Positions 43,452 through 52,327 of a stretch of DNA of 57,449 nucleotides are shown piece by piece (position 1 is the stretch's first letter; each line of letters begins with the position of its first letter). The notes beneath the pieces are model-generated. The model was not told where the DNA came from and ran no database searches. It saw only the letters and a program-made list of their open reading frames with translations. The DNA is from Clostridiales bacterium (GTDB lineage: Bacteria; Bacillota; Clostridia; Christensenellales; Pumilibacteraceae), in assembly GCA_003533505.1 (NCBI GenBank), contig DQGD01000010.1, positions 34,358 through 91,806 on the forward strand, written 5' to 3'. Position numbers and translations under genes: made by a program.

Positions 43452-44087
43452 ATGGGAACAATCACCGAAATTTCGCACCAGAAAAAGAACAAAGCGCGCG
43501 TAAACGTCTATATCGACGGCAGTTTCGCGTGCGGTCTCGAGGCGCTCACCGTCGTCAAAAACCGCCTCGAAGCGGGCATGGAAATCGACGAAGCCGAGCT
43601 CGCCGCGATTCAGAGCGAGAGCGAAGGCGGCAGGGCGTTCGAGCGCGCGGTAAAGCTATGCTCGGTTCGTCCGCGCACGAAGAAAGAACTCAGAAAATTC
43701 TTGCGCGACAAGGGCTATGTAAAGGAAACAATCGACGAAACGATGAATAAGCTCGCCGAATACGGCTTTTGCGACGACGCGCGGTTCTGCGCCGATTACG
43801 TCGCCGCCTACAAATCGAAAAACGGCGTGAACAAGCTTCGCGCGGATTTGAGCAGGCTGGGCGCCGAACCTGCGGCGATTGAAGCCGCGCTGGAGGAGAT
43901 AGACGAGCAGGAGGAAGCCGCTTTTGCCGCCGCCGAGAGGTATATCCGCACTCACCCTAAGTTCGACATGCGCAAGTTAAAGGCGCACCTGTACGCGAGA
44001 GGGTTTGACGGTAGCGACATTTCAGCCGCCGCGGCGCGTGTTGAGGAGGAATACGATTTCTCCGATTCCGACGAGATTTACGACTGA
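43452..44087 (+). CDS. recX: RecX recombination regulator
   Basis: 211-residue inhibitor of RecA filaments. The N-terminus (TEISHQKKNKARVNVYIDGS) and the three-helix repeats with LCSVRPRTKKELRKFL, YGFCDDARFCADYV and HPKFDMRKLKAHLYARGF are the RecX fold. The ATG at 43452 is the family-typical start; an in-frame extension to 43404 runs through the promoter. Recognisable GGAG is only 1 base from ATG, too close for normal use. First gene of a recX-acpS-nnr run (24-base gap to acpS). Confidence 0.92.
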   Translation: MGTITEISHQKKNKARVNVYIDGSFACGLEALTVVKNRLEAGMEIDEAELAAIQSESEGGRAFERAVKLCSVRPRTKKELRKFLRDKGYVKETIDETMNKLAEYGFCDDARFCADYVAAYKSKNGVNKLRADLSRLGAEPAAIEAALEEIDEQEEAAFAAAERYIRTHPKFDMRKLKAHLYARGFDGSDISAAAARVEEEYDFSDSDEIYD

Positions 44088-44111
44088 CAGGGAGCAGACG
44101 GGAGGGATAAT

Positions 44112-44468
44112 ATGATAGGAGTAGACGTATGTCTTATTTCGAGAATAGCGCGAGCAATCGGCAACGAACGCTTTGTCGAGCGCGTGTTTACGCAGGGCGA
44201 GCGCGAGTACTGCGACGGCAAGACCGTGCCGGCGCGTTCCTATGCCGGCATTTACGCGGCTAAGGAAGCGGTAGTCAAGGCGCTCGGAGCAGGCATAACC
44301 GACTTTAATTTTCACGACTTGGAGATAACCCACGGCAAAAACGGCGCGCCCAAAGTTGCGCTTCACGGCGAAGCGGAAAAGTTTGCCGACGGCGCAAAGT
44401 TGCACGTTTCCATTTCCCACGACGGCGACAACGCGACCGCGGTTTGTATGGCGGAGGTCGGGAAATGA
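44112..44468 (+). CDS. acpS: Holo-[acyl-carrier-protein] synthase
   Basis: 118-residue phosphopantetheinyl transferase that activates acyl carrier protein from CoA. D5 in IGVDVC and E52 in AAKEAVVKALG are the Mg2+ ligands. The C-terminal SISHDGDNATAVC is conserved. GGGAGG precedes the ATG. Its stop overlaps the next start by 4 bases (ATGA), the common acpS-nnr arrangement in Firmicutes. Confidence 0.95.
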   Translation: MIGVDVCLISRIARAIGNERFVERVFTQGEREYCDGKTVPARSYAGIYAAKEAVVKALGAGITDFNFHDLEITHGKNGAPKVALHGEAEKFADGAKLHVSISHDGDNATAVCMAEVGK

Positions 44469-45943
44469 ACGATACGTTATACGGAAAAAGCGTCGCTTCC
44501 GCGGCGAATATCCGCGCCGCCGAGGAAAAAGCGATTGCAGCCGGGGTTACGGAGGACGAGCTTATCGACAAAGCCGCGACGGAGCTTGCGGAGGAGGTAA
44601 TCCGCCGCACCGACAAGCGCGGCAAAATCCTTTTTGTGACGGGCGGCGGCAACAACGGCGCGGACGGCTTGACTTCGGCGAAAAAACTGAGTGAGCTCGG
44701 CTTTTCTGCGGCAGTCATGCCTGTAGGCGACAAAAACTCGCCAAGGAACGAGGAACTGATTGCCGGGCTTAAACGCTCGGGCGTTGCGTTTACGGATAAA
44801 ATCGAGCGCGGCTATGCCGTAATCGTCGACTGCGTGTTCGGGATAGGGCTGAGCCGCGAGCCGAGCGGCGAGTATGCGCGCGCGATAGACGAAATCAACG
44901 CTTCGGGAGCTTTGGTAATCGCCGCCGACGTACCCTCGGGGCTGGACGCGGACACGGGTTACGCGTACTCGCATTGCGTGCGCGCCGACGTCACCGTGAC
45001 TTTCACGGCGGTGAAGAGCGGACTGCTGCTCGGCGAGGGCAGAAACTACGCAGGCGAAATTATCGTCGCGAACATCGGCATCGACTTTGAAGCGACGGGG
45101 AGAATAATCGACGAGTTTGAGGCGGTTTTGCCGCCGCGCAGACCCGTTTCCCATAAGGGCAACTACGGCAGAGTGCGCGTAATCGGCGGCAGCGAGTGCA
45201 TGCCGGGCGCGCCGCTCATGTGTTTCGAGTCGGCGGTCGCCGCTTCGCGCTCGGGCGCAGGGCTCGTGACGTTATGCGTGCCCGACTGCATGAAAGCCGC
45301 CTATCAGTCGCGAGTCACCGAAACCATGCTCAAATTTTTACCGTCCGAAAACGGAAAGCTGCGTTTTGACGAAACCGCGCTCGCCGAGCTTGCGGACGGA
45401 GCGAACGCGATAGTTATCGGACCGGGCATGGGCAAGGGCGAGGACAATTATAAAATCGTCGAGTGGCTGATAAGAAACTACAACGGAACGCTGATAATCG
45501 ACGCCGACGGACTTAACGCGCTCAGCCTTAATCCGTCCGTGCTGCTTGCGAAAAAATGCGAAATAATACTCACGCCGCACGTCGCGGAGTTCAGGCGGCT
45601 TTGCCCCGAGTTCGACGTCGAAAAGCCGCGGACGGAAATAATAAGGACGTTTGCGAAGCGGTACGGAGTTTGCCTCGCCGTCAAGTCGGCAACCACCGTG
45701 GTAACCGACGGCGAAGCCGTATTCTTTAACGTTACGGGCACGCCCGCGCTCGCAAAGGGCGGCAGCGGCGACGTGCTGGGCGGCATGACGGCTGCGTTCG
45801 CCTGCGTTTTGCCGCCGCTCGCCGCGCTCAAAGCGGCTTGCTTTCACTTCGGAAAGTCGGGCGAAAGAGCGGCGAAGAGGTTGAATACGGTCACCAGCGT
45901 GCTTGCCGGCGACGTGATAGTCGAGATTAAGTACGCCGAATAA
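44465..45943 (+). CDS. nnr: Bifunctional NAD(P)H-hydrate epimerase/ADP-dependent dehydratase
   Basis: 492-residue repair enzyme for hydrated NAD(P)H. The N-terminal YjeF_N epimerase domain (about 1-210) has VTGGGNNGADGLTSAKKL and DCVFGIG. The C-terminal ribokinase-like dehydratase domain (about 225-490) has HKGNYGRVRVIGGS, VIGPGMG, IIDADGLNAL, TPHVAEFRRL and the ADP-binding AKGGSGDVLGGM. The start at 44465 overlaps acpS; the in-frame ATG at 44444 lies inside acpS and has no site. A terminator follows at 45997. Confidence 0.95.
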   Translation: MNDTLYGKSVASAANIRAAEEKAIAAGVTEDELIDKAATELAEEVIRRTDKRGKILFVTGGGNNGADGLTSAKKLSELGFSAAVMPVGDKNSPRNEELIAGLKRSGVAFTDKIERGYAVIVDCVFGIGLSREPSGEYARAIDEINASGALVIAADVPSGLDADTGYAYSHCVRADVTVTFTAVKSGLLLGEGRNYAGEIIVANIGIDFEATGRIIDEFEAVLPPRRPVSHKGNYGRVRVIGGSECMPGAPLMCFESAVAASRSGAGLVTLCVPDCMKAAYQSRVTETMLKFLPSENGKLRFDETALAELADGANAIVIGPGMGKGEDNYKIVEWLIRNYNGTLIIDADGLNALSLNPSVLLAKKCEIILTPHVAEFRRLCPEFDVEKPRTEIIRTFAKRYGVCLAVKSATTVVTDGEAVFFNVTGTPALAKGGSGDVLGGMTAAFACVLPPLAALKAACFHFGKSGERAAKRLNTVTSVLAGDVIVEIKYAE

Positions 45944-45996
45944 TAGAGTCAAGCCGCGTTTTTGTCAGCGAAAAACGTAATATTTTGTCGAAAAAG

Positions 45997-46036
45997 TCGC
46001 GTTTATGTGCAGTGATACATATAAACGCGATTTTTT
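45997..46036 (+). terminator. Terminator after nnr
   Basis: TCGCGTTTAT pairs perfectly with ATAAACGCGA across a 14-base loop, followed by T6. Confidence 0.9.
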
Positions 46037-46052
46037 ATCGATATTAAACGTA

Positions 46053-46066
46053 TAAGCCTAGGCTTA
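46053..46066. promoter_or_regulatory. 14-bp perfect palindrome, candidate antitoxin operator
   Basis: TAAGCCTAGGCTTA is fully self-complementary. It overlaps a possible -10 (TATAAG at 46051) and ends just before the AGAGGAG ribosome site of the antitoxin gene. Toxin-antitoxin promoters are usually repressed through such dyads. Confidence 0.55.
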
Positions 46067-46079
46067 GAGGAGATAAATA

Positions 46080-46307
46080 ATGGGTAAATACATTATCGAG
46101 CTCGATTCGATTGAGGAAAACGCGCTGACGGACTATGCCCGTGCGCGAGGAATGACCGCCGCCGTAGCCGCCGCAAAAATATTGCACGCCGCGCTTTCCG
46201 CATTGCATACAATGTACGGGGAAGCCGACGAGAGCCGATTGAAGAGCGGCTATCGCGATTGGGGCGACGTAAACCTCGAGTGGGCGGAGCTCGGTTTCAA
46301 GGAGTGA
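46080..46307 (+). CDS. Ribbon-helix-helix-type antitoxin (MazE-like)
   Basis: 75-residue protein. The N-terminal strand KYIIELDS and following two helices (ENALTDYARARG, AAVAAAKILHAAL) suggest a ribbon-helix-helix DNA-binding fold. The C-terminal tail (SGYRDWGDVNLEWAELGF) resembles the toxin-wrapping tail of MazE/EndoAI antitoxins. GAGGAG precedes the ATG, and the stop is one base before the toxin ATG. The function is inferred mainly from the neighbour; sequence similarity to named antitoxins is modest. Confidence 0.75.
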   Translation: MGKYIIELDSIEENALTDYARARGMTAAVAAAKILHAALSALHTMYGEADESRLKSGYRDWGDVNLEWAELGFKE

Positions 46308-46308
46308 C

Positions 46309-46659
46309 ATGGACGTTAAACGCGGCGAAATCTATTACGCGGATTTAAGCCCCGTCGTGGGCAGCGAGCAGGGCGGAGTGCGCCCCGTGCTCGTCATTCA
46401 GAACGACGTGGGCAACAAGTACTCGCCCACCGTGATAGTGTGCGCCGTGACAAGCCAGATGACAAAGGCCAAGCTCCCCACGCACGTTGAGTTCGCGCGC
46501 GGCGAAGCAGGGCTCAGTCGCGATTCCGTCGCGCTTTTAGAGCAGGTTCGCACCCTCGACAAGCGCAGACTGAAAGAGCGCGTCGGCGAAGCCTCACTGA
46601 TTAAAATGCGCAAGGTCGAGCGCGCGCTGCTAATCTCGTTCGGCTTTGCGACTACCTGA
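46309..46659 (+). CDS. mazF: MazF/EndoA family mRNA interferase toxin
   Basis: 116-residue endoribonuclease toxin. VKRGEIYYADLSPVVGSEQG, with R25 in GGVRPVLVIQND and T48 in CAVTSQ, reproduces the catalytic Arg-Thr pair of Bacillus EndoA (which cuts UACAU). Length equals EndoA. It starts one base after the antitoxin stop, so translation is coupled. Many Firmicutes carry one such chromosomal pair as a stress module. Cleavage specificity here is not determinable. Confidence 0.93.
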   Translation: MDVKRGEIYYADLSPVVGSEQGGVRPVLVIQNDVGNKYSPTVIVCAVTSQMTKAKLPTHVEFARGEAGLSRDSVALLEQVRTLDKRRLKERVGEASLIKMRKVERALLISFGFATT

Positions 46660-46699
46660 AGCCCGTCTTTTCATAGCCGCCGATAAATCCGTTAAAATG

Positions 46700-46731
46700 C
46701 GCCGTTTCCGTTTCGGGACGGCGTTTCTTTT
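46700..46731 (+). terminator. Terminator after mazF
   Basis: CGCCGT (46700-46705) pairs with ACGGCG (46718-46723), followed by TTTCTTTTG. Confidence 0.7.
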
Positions 46732-46793
46732 GCTTTCGGCACCGCAAAAAGACTATAAATTTTCGATAAGCCGCGGCTGACGCGCTCAAAAGA

Positions 46794-46823
46794 GTGACAA
46801 AGACGGTCAAACGGTGCTACAAT
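46794..46823 (+). promoter_or_regulatory. Promoter of the M3 oligopeptidase gene
   Basis: GTGACA (46794-46799) and TACAAT (46818-46823), spacer 18, 34 bases before the ATG. Confidence 0.6.
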
Positions 46824-46857
46824 AGACGCGAAAAAAAACAAACGGAGCGCAATTAAA

Positions 46858-48564
46858 ATGAGTGAAATCGTAAAATGCAAAGACCTGCCGTACAAAAGGT
46901 ATGAAATCGAGAATCTGAAAGCCGCAGCAGAGGAGTTCAAGCGTTCTGCGGCTAACGCCTCGGACGCAAAAGCGGTGGAAGCGGCGTACCGCAAGTACCT
47001 CGCCGAAGAGGAGAAGTACTACACGTTCGCCTCGCTCGCGTACACGCGTTACACGCTGAACACCAAGGACGAGTTTTATATAGGCGAGCAGAATTACTAC
47101 GACGAAATAGGACCCGTCGCCGCCTCGACCTCGACGGAAATCGGCAACATAATGCTGGACAGCCCGTTCCGCGCCGAGCTTGAAAAGCTGTTCCCCGAAA
47201 CGTTTTTCAAAAACCTCGAATGCGCGCGCCGCGCTCACAACGAAAAAACGGTAGCAGGCGAGCAGGAGGAGAACGCAATCGTCACCGAGTATTCGATGCT
47301 CATGTCGACAATCGAAGTGAGTTGGCGCGGCGAGAAAAAACCGCTCAGCTTTGTCCGCGGCTTTATGGACGACGGCGACCGCGAGGTGCGACGCGAGGCG
47401 TGCTGCGCAATCGGCAGGGCACTCGGCGAGCACAAAGCCGAGCTCGACGACATCTACGACCGCCTGGTAAAGGTGCGCACTCGCATTGCGCGCGACATGG
47501 GCTACAAGAGCTTCGTCGAAGTGGGCTACAACCGCATGGGCAGAATAGACTACGACGAGGAAATGGTCAAGGCGTTCCGCAAGAACGTTCTCACCGACAT
47601 CGTGCCCGTCGTGGCGAAACTCAAGGCGCAAATCGCGGCTAACCTCGGCATTACCGACTTCAGATTCTATGACGACGGAGCGACCGATTGCGGCGACCCG
47701 AAGCCTTATCCCGACGCCGAGGGTATACTTCTCGCGGCAAAGGAAATGTACCACGAGATGAGCGAGTTTACGGGCAAATTCTACGACAAGATGCTCGCTA
47801 CCGAAGCGTTTGATACCACCGCTCGCGACGGGAAGTGGGGCGGCGGTTACGCGACTACGTTCGAGAACTACAAGCAGGCGTTCATTCTCGCCAACTTCAA
47901 CGGCTCGTCGGGCGACGTCGACGTGGTAACGCACGAATTCGGGCACACCATAGCCTTCGACTTTGCCATGAATCGCGAAGACAGGTCTGTGGGCATCGGC
48001 TCCAATGAAACGGCGGAAACGCACAGCATGAGCATGGAGTTTCTGGCGTGGAAATTCATGGACAAATTTTTCCGTAACCCGGACGAGTACAAGTACAAGC
48101 ATCTTTCCGACGCGCTGTCGTTCATTCCCTACGGCGTGATTGTCGACGAATTCCAGCACATAGTCTACGAAAACCCCGATATGACCCCGTCCGAGCGCGA
48201 CGCGGCTTACCTCGAGCTCGAGAAAAAGTACAGACCGTACCTGTCGTTCGACGGCATTCCGTACCTTGAGGAGGGCACGCGCTGGCAGTACCAGATGCAC
48301 ATCTACGAAACCCCGTTCTATTATATCGATTATTGCCTCGCCCAAGTCGTGGCGTTGGAGTTTTTGGAGCTGTCCGAGAAAAACTACGACGAAGCTTTGA
48401 AACGCTACCTCGAGCATTGCAAGCGTGGCGGTCTTTATCCGTTCGGTAAGCTCGTAACGCTCGCCGGACTGCGTTCGCCGTTCGAGGACGGCGCGCTCGC
48501 CGAAGTCGCCTCGTCGGTGGAAAAGATACTAGCCTCGCTCCGAAACGGCATGGAAAAAGAGTAG
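46858..48564 (+). CDS. pepF: M3 family oligoendopeptidase (PepF type)
   Basis: 568-residue cytosolic zinc metallopeptidase that degrades short peptides. The zinc motif HEFGH has H359, E360 and H363, and the third ligand is the Glu in HSMSMEFLAW. The C-terminal substrate tyrosine region YQMHIYETPFYYIDY is typical. Length matches the shorter clostridial M3 group. CGGAG precedes the ATG by 10 bases. Monocistronic, with its own promoter and terminator (48626). Confidence 0.92.
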   Translation: MSEIVKCKDLPYKRYEIENLKAAAEEFKRSAANASDAKAVEAAYRKYLAEEEKYYTFASLAYTRYTLNTKDEFYIGEQNYYDEIGPVAASTSTEIGNIMLDSPFRAELEKLFPETFFKNLECARRAHNEKTVAGEQEENAIVTEYSMLMSTIEVSWRGEKKPLSFVRGFMDDGDREVRREACCAIGRALGEHKAELDDIYDRLVKVRTRIARDMGYKSFVEVGYNRMGRIDYDEEMVKAFRKNVLTDIVPVVAKLKAQIAANLGITDFRFYDDGATDCGDPKPYPDAEGILLAAKEMYHEMSEFTGKFYDKMLATEAFDTTARDGKWGGGYATTFENYKQAFILANFNGSSGDVDVVTHEFGHTIAFDFAMNREDRSVGIGSNETAETHSMSMEFLAWKFMDKFFRNPDEYKYKHLSDALSFIPYGVIVDEFQHIVYENPDMTPSERDAAYLELEKKYRPYLSFDGIPYLEEGTRWQYQMHIYETPFYYIDYCLAQVVALEFLELSEKNYDEALKRYLEHCKRGGLYPFGKLVTLAGLRSPFEDGALAEVASSVEKILASLRNGMEKE

Positions 48565-48625
48565 CTAATTCGCGGAAATCGATTAAAGCAAATAAAGACA
48601 ACTCAATCGAAACAACCCGAAAATT

Positions 48626-48654
48626 ACCGAGCATGTAAAAAGGCTCGGTTTTTT
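48626..48654 (+). terminator. Terminator after pepF
   Basis: ACCGAGC pairs with GCTCGGT across ATGTAAAAAG, followed by T6. The 80 bases to the dinB stop show nothing else. Confidence 0.85.
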
Positions 48655-48734
48655 CGTTCCGTTGAGTGGGATTCGTTCGTGGCGTATTTACTTTCCGAAG
48701 GCGTTTTTCTTTACTTAAAGCACAGAGCGGCAGG

Positions 48735-49967
48735 CTACCGCTTGAACGGCAAAAAGTCCTCGTCGTCGTCCTTGTCGTAGATAAAGTCGCGAGCGATAAG
48801 ATTGGCGCGTTTTATCGTGTCCCTGCCGTACTTGCGCTTGATGCCGTCGATAGCCTTTTCCAGGCTCTCGCGCTTAACCTGTTTTTCGTCGAACATCGAC
48901 AGCTGCACCGCGCCGTCCGAGGGCGAGAGGTCGAATACGCTCACGCTTATCGTGCGCAGCGGCACGGCGTGCTCGCGTTGTAAACTCATAGCCATCGTAA
49001 ACGCCGCGTCGGCGATGTCCGCGCTCGAAAGCGTGGGGCGGCTCAGCTTCATTTGCTTTGAGGCGTGTCTGAGCTCGAAGCTCCTCAAATCGACGTGTAC
49101 GCCCGAGCCCTTTACGCCGTACTTAATCATTCGCGCGGCAATCTTTTCGGACAGATAGCAGATAACCGCCCGAACGTCCTCGGGGTCAAGTAGGTCCTTG
49201 ACCGCAGTCATACCGTGACCTACGCTCTCGGTCTTGCGCCGCTTGTCATATTCGCGCACGGGCTCGCCGTCGTCGCCGAGCGCCGCGTGTTTAAGTTTGA
49301 CGCCGTTCACGCCCAAAACGGAGGAGAGTAGCTTCTCGTCCGCGAGCGCGAGGTCGCCTATCGTATGAATGTTCAGCCGATTCAGCGTCGGCACCGTCTT
49401 TCTGCCCACCATCATGAGGTCGCCAACGTCGCGCTTCCACAGCTTTTCGCGGTAATCGTCGCGCGTCGCCGTGAAGTACCCGTCGGGCTCGGCGGCGTCG
49501 CTGCACAGCTTCGCCAGCGGCTTCGAGAAGCTTACGCCCACCGAAACGGTGAGGAACGTCTCTTTCTTGACCTCGGCGAGAATACGCTTCGCGATTTCCT
49601 CTCCGTCGCCGAAAAGACGGGTAGAGCCCGTGCAGTCCAGCCAGCACTCGTCCGGACCGAACGGCTCGACTTGCGAGGTAAAGCGCGTGTACAGCTCGAA
49701 AATCCGATTGGAGTAGCGCGTGTACAAATCGAAGTGCGGCGGCACGATTTTCAGCCCCGGGCACTTCGCTTCCGCCTCCCATATAACGTCGCCCGTCTTT
49801 ACCCCGGCTTTTTTTGCAATCGCGTTTTTCGCCAGCACCACGCCGTGCCTGCGCTCGGGATTGCCGGCAACTGCCAGCGGCACGTCGCGAAGCTCGGGGT
49901 TAAGGGCGCACTCCACCGAAGCGTAAAAATTATTCAAATCGCTGTGTAATATCAGTCTGTCCTTCAT
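48735..49967 (-). CDS. dinB: DNA polymerase IV (Y-family translesion polymerase)
   Basis: 410-residue error-prone polymerase. The palm domain has D10 in HSDLNNFYASVE and the DE pair in EPFGPDECWLD; SVGVSFSKPLAKLCSD is the finger/palm block. The HhH thumb follows (PTLNRLNIHTIGDLA), then a little-finger domain ending in a beta-clamp-type tail (about residue 370 on: VQLSMF). GGAG precedes the ATG. Alone in its transcription unit. No LexA box is visible upstream; its -10 region shares a 15-base word with uvrB. Confidence 0.93.
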   Translation of the reverse strand: MKDRLILHSDLNNFYASVECALNPELRDVPLAVAGNPERRHGVVLAKNAIAKKAGVKTGDVIWEAEAKCPGLKIVPPHFDLYTRYSNRIFELYTRFTSQVEPFGPDECWLDCTGSTRLFGDGEEIAKRILAEVKKETFLTVSVGVSFSKPLAKLCSDAAEPDGYFTATRDDYREKLWKRDVGDLMMVGRKTVPTLNRLNIHTIGDLALADEKLLSSVLGVNGVKLKHAALGDDGEPVREYDKRRKTESVGHGMTAVKDLLDPEDVRAVICYLSEKIAARMIKYGVKGSGVHVDLRSFELRHASKQMKLSRPTLSSADIADAAFTMAMSLQREHAVPLRTISVSVFDLSPSDGAVQLSMFDEKQVKRESLEKAIDGIKRKYGRDTIKRANLIARDFIYDKDDDEDFLPFKR

Positions 49968-50056
49968 TTTTCGCTCCGTCCGTTATGCGTCCTTGATTTC
50001 TCGGTACGGTTTGTAGTTTTTCGCGCTGCGCGCGCGCCGAGTCGTCATCGCATATA

Positions 50057-50085
50057 ATTATATCACGATTTATCGGCAAGCACAA
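50057..50085 (-). promoter_or_regulatory. Promoter of dinB
   Basis: On the minus strand TTGTGC (50080-50085) and TATAAT (50057-50062), spacer 17, with an extended TGA before the -10. The word GTGATATAATTATAT spans the -10 box and occurs again in the uvrB promoter. Confidence 0.65.
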
Positions 50086-50158
50086 CGATTTTAACGCTTT
50101 CCCCGCGCGGCTCCCCACTTTAAAATATCGAAAATATCGATTTTGTCCGCGATTTTGC

Positions 50159-50187
50159 TTGAAATTTGCCGACAAAAGCGGTACAAT
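50159..50187 (+). promoter_or_regulatory. Promoter of the LRR lipoprotein gene
   Basis: TTGAAA (50159-50164) and TACAAT (50182-50187), spacer 17, 46 bases before the ATG. Confidence 0.7.
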
Positions 50188-50233
50188 TTTATTGTTACGG
50201 AAGTAAATAGTTTTGAAAAGGAGATAGCAAACA

Positions 50234-52084
50234 ATGAAAAAGAAGCTGTTGGTAATTCTGCTCAGCCTGTGCGTCGCGATAACCTCCGCGTTCACGCTTT
50301 CGGCTTGCAGAGGAAAAAACAACAATAACGGCGGCAACGTCGACAACGGCGGCGGCTCGAGCACGACCACCACGGACGACGGCAAGACCGACAACAAGGA
50401 TAATTCCGCTACGGACGGCGGAAAAACCGACGACGGCAAGACCGACGACGGCAAGACCGACGACGAGAATGCCGAAAGGAAAGCGACCAAGGGGCTTGAG
50501 TTCGGGTTTATCGACAACGAAACCACGCAGGTAACGGGGTACAGAGGAACGGACGCGGAAGTCTATATCCCGTCTATGGAAGGCAGCAAAAGGGTTACGA
50601 GAATCAAAGCCGACGCGTTTGCCGGCAACAGAGTTATCACGAGCGTGGAAATGGGCGACAACGTTGCCGAAATCGGCGACCGCGCGTTCAACGACTGCCC
50701 GAATCTTACCGGCGTTAAAATCGGAACGGGCGTAAAGAGCATCGGTAATCGTGCGTTTTACGGCAGCAAAAGCCTGACCGAAGCAGCTATCCCGAACGGA
50801 GTGGCGACCGTCGGCAACGAAGCGTTTTACGGGTGCTCGGGACTTACTACCGCAGCTATTCCCGACAGCGTGACGAAAATGGGTTACAAAGCGTTCCGGA
50901 ATTGCACGGGACTGACGAGCGCGACTATCGGCAGCGGCTTGACGAAAATCGATGATGAAACTTTCCGCGATTGCACGGGGCTGACGAGCGCGACAATCGG
51001 CAGCGGCGTAACGGTTATCGGGCAGGACGCGTTCAGTACATGCACGAAGCTTGCGAACGTGACTATTTCGGGCAACGTAGCTCAAATCGAAATGGGCGCG
51101 TTTGTCGATTGCCCGAACCTTACGAGCATAGAAATACCGAATTCGATAAGAGCGGTGGGAGTAACCGCGTTTAACGGTACCGGCTTGACCTTCACCGAGG
51201 ACAACGGAGCAAGGTATCTCGGCAACAGCGGCAACAGGTACCTCGTGCTTATCGAGGCGAAGGACAAGGAAGCGATAACCTCCTATGACATAAACGCGAA
51301 CGCGAAGGTTATCGCGGATATGGCGTTCTATAGGTGCGAAAATCTGACGACGGTGTCGATGCCCGAAAGCGTAACCGATATCGGCGCGTTAGCGTTCAGC
51401 GGTTGCGGCGAGCTGTCCAACCCTACCATGAGCAACGGCTTGCTGACAATCGGACAGGAAGCGTTTGCCTCCTGCATCGGCTTGACAGGCTTGACGATAC
51501 CCGACAGTGTAACCGACATCGGACAATATGCGTTCCAGTACTGCCAGTGTCTCGCAAAGGTCACGGGGTGCGGCGGCGTGATGACAATCGGCGAACACGC
51601 GTTCCACGGCTGCAATGAGCTCACCGACATAATGCTTCCGGGCACGCTGACAAAAATTCCCGCTTACATGTTTTACGGCTGCAAGAAATTGAGCAATATT
51701 ACTTTACCGTCGAGCTTGACGCGTATCGAAGACAACGCGTTCAACGGTTGCACCAACCTTTCCGGCGTGACGATACCCGGAGGCGTAACGTATATCGGCA
51801 ATTGGGCGTTCAACGGTTGCGCAAACCTTTCCAACGTGACGATACCCGGAGGCGTAACGACTATCGGAGCTCAGGCGTTCGCTTACTGCACGAGCTTTAC
51901 CGAAATAACGATACCGCTCAGCGTAAGGAGAATGGACAACGAAGTGTTTATCGGTTGCACCAAACTGACCAAAATAAACTGCGAAGCAGAATCGTGGAAC
52001 GCAGTTAGTGGCGGTTGGTATATTAATTGGACGGGCTTAGCCGAAAACGCCGTAAAAGTTAATTGGAACTATAAGGTCAACTGA
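50234..52084 (+). CDS. BspA-type leucine-rich-repeat lipoprotein
   Basis: 616-residue surface lipoprotein. Signal peptide with lipobox LSAC (Cys near residue 22), then an Asn/Gly/Asp/Thr/Lys linker containing GKTDDGKTDDGKTDD. From about residue 100 to 590 come some twenty LRR_5 repeats of about 23 residues with the pattern AFxxCxxLTxxxIPxSVTxIG. The 18-base linker repeat and neighbouring LRR units are nearly identical in DNA, so copy number may vary between strains. Such proteins usually mediate adhesion to host or other cells. AAGGAG precedes the ATG. Single gene, terminator at 52245. Confidence 0.9.
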   Translation: MKKKLLVILLSLCVAITSAFTLSACRGKNNNNGGNVDNGGGSSTTTTDDGKTDNKDNSATDGGKTDDGKTDDGKTDDENAERKATKGLEFGFIDNETTQVTGYRGTDAEVYIPSMEGSKRVTRIKADAFAGNRVITSVEMGDNVAEIGDRAFNDCPNLTGVKIGTGVKSIGNRAFYGSKSLTEAAIPNGVATVGNEAFYGCSGLTTAAIPDSVTKMGYKAFRNCTGLTSATIGSGLTKIDDETFRDCTGLTSATIGSGVTVIGQDAFSTCTKLANVTISGNVAQIEMGAFVDCPNLTSIEIPNSIRAVGVTAFNGTGLTFTEDNGARYLGNSGNRYLVLIEAKDKEAITSYDINANAKVIADMAFYRCENLTTVSMPESVTDIGALAFSGCGELSNPTMSNGLLTIGQEAFASCIGLTGLTIPDSVTDIGQYAFQYCQCLAKVTGCGGVMTIGEHAFHGCNELTDIMLPGTLTKIPAYMFYGCKKLSNITLPSSLTRIEDNAFNGCTNLSGVTIPGGVTYIGNWAFNGCANLSNVTIPGGVTTIGAQAFAYCTSFTEITIPLSVRRMDNEVFIGCTKLTKINCEAESWNAVSGGWYINWTGLAENAVKVNWNYKVN

Positions 52085-52244
52085 CGAAACAGACTAAATA
52101 ACGGCGAATAAATAACCTAATAAAACAAAATAAAAGAACGGTTAAAACCAGCGAAAACGCGGAGCAGGCGCTTGCCGATTTCATATCCAAAACCTATCGT
52201 GTAATAGACGCGATTATTTTCGAGGTGCTCGGGTAAACGCTTAA
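52085..52244. other. Gap with a possible 3' gene remnant
   Basis: The gap 52085-52378 holds the LRR-gene terminator and the uvrB promoter. Within it, from about 52161 to 52236, one frame reads like the end of a protein (AEQALADFISKTYRVIDA, then IIFEVLG and stop) with no start codon or ribosome site. This may be a decayed gene end or chance. Confidence 0.3.
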
Positions 52245-52284
52245 AAAATCGGGCTTGACGATTGTCGGGCTCGATTTTCTTTTG
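52245..52284 (+). terminator. Terminator after the LRR lipoprotein gene
   Basis: AAAATCGGGC pairs with GCTCGATTTT (one G-T) across a 14-base loop, followed by CTTTTG. Confidence 0.75.
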
Positions 52285-52327
52285 CGCATTGCGGACCCGG
52301 GCGGCAAAAATTGTCGTGGCAAAAGGC

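Noticed and set aside
50640..51900. CRISPR-like regular repeats
   Set aside because: The periodic repeats are coding LRR_5 units of about 69 bases with diverged copies, in frame within one gene. The same applies to repeats in the LamG gene.
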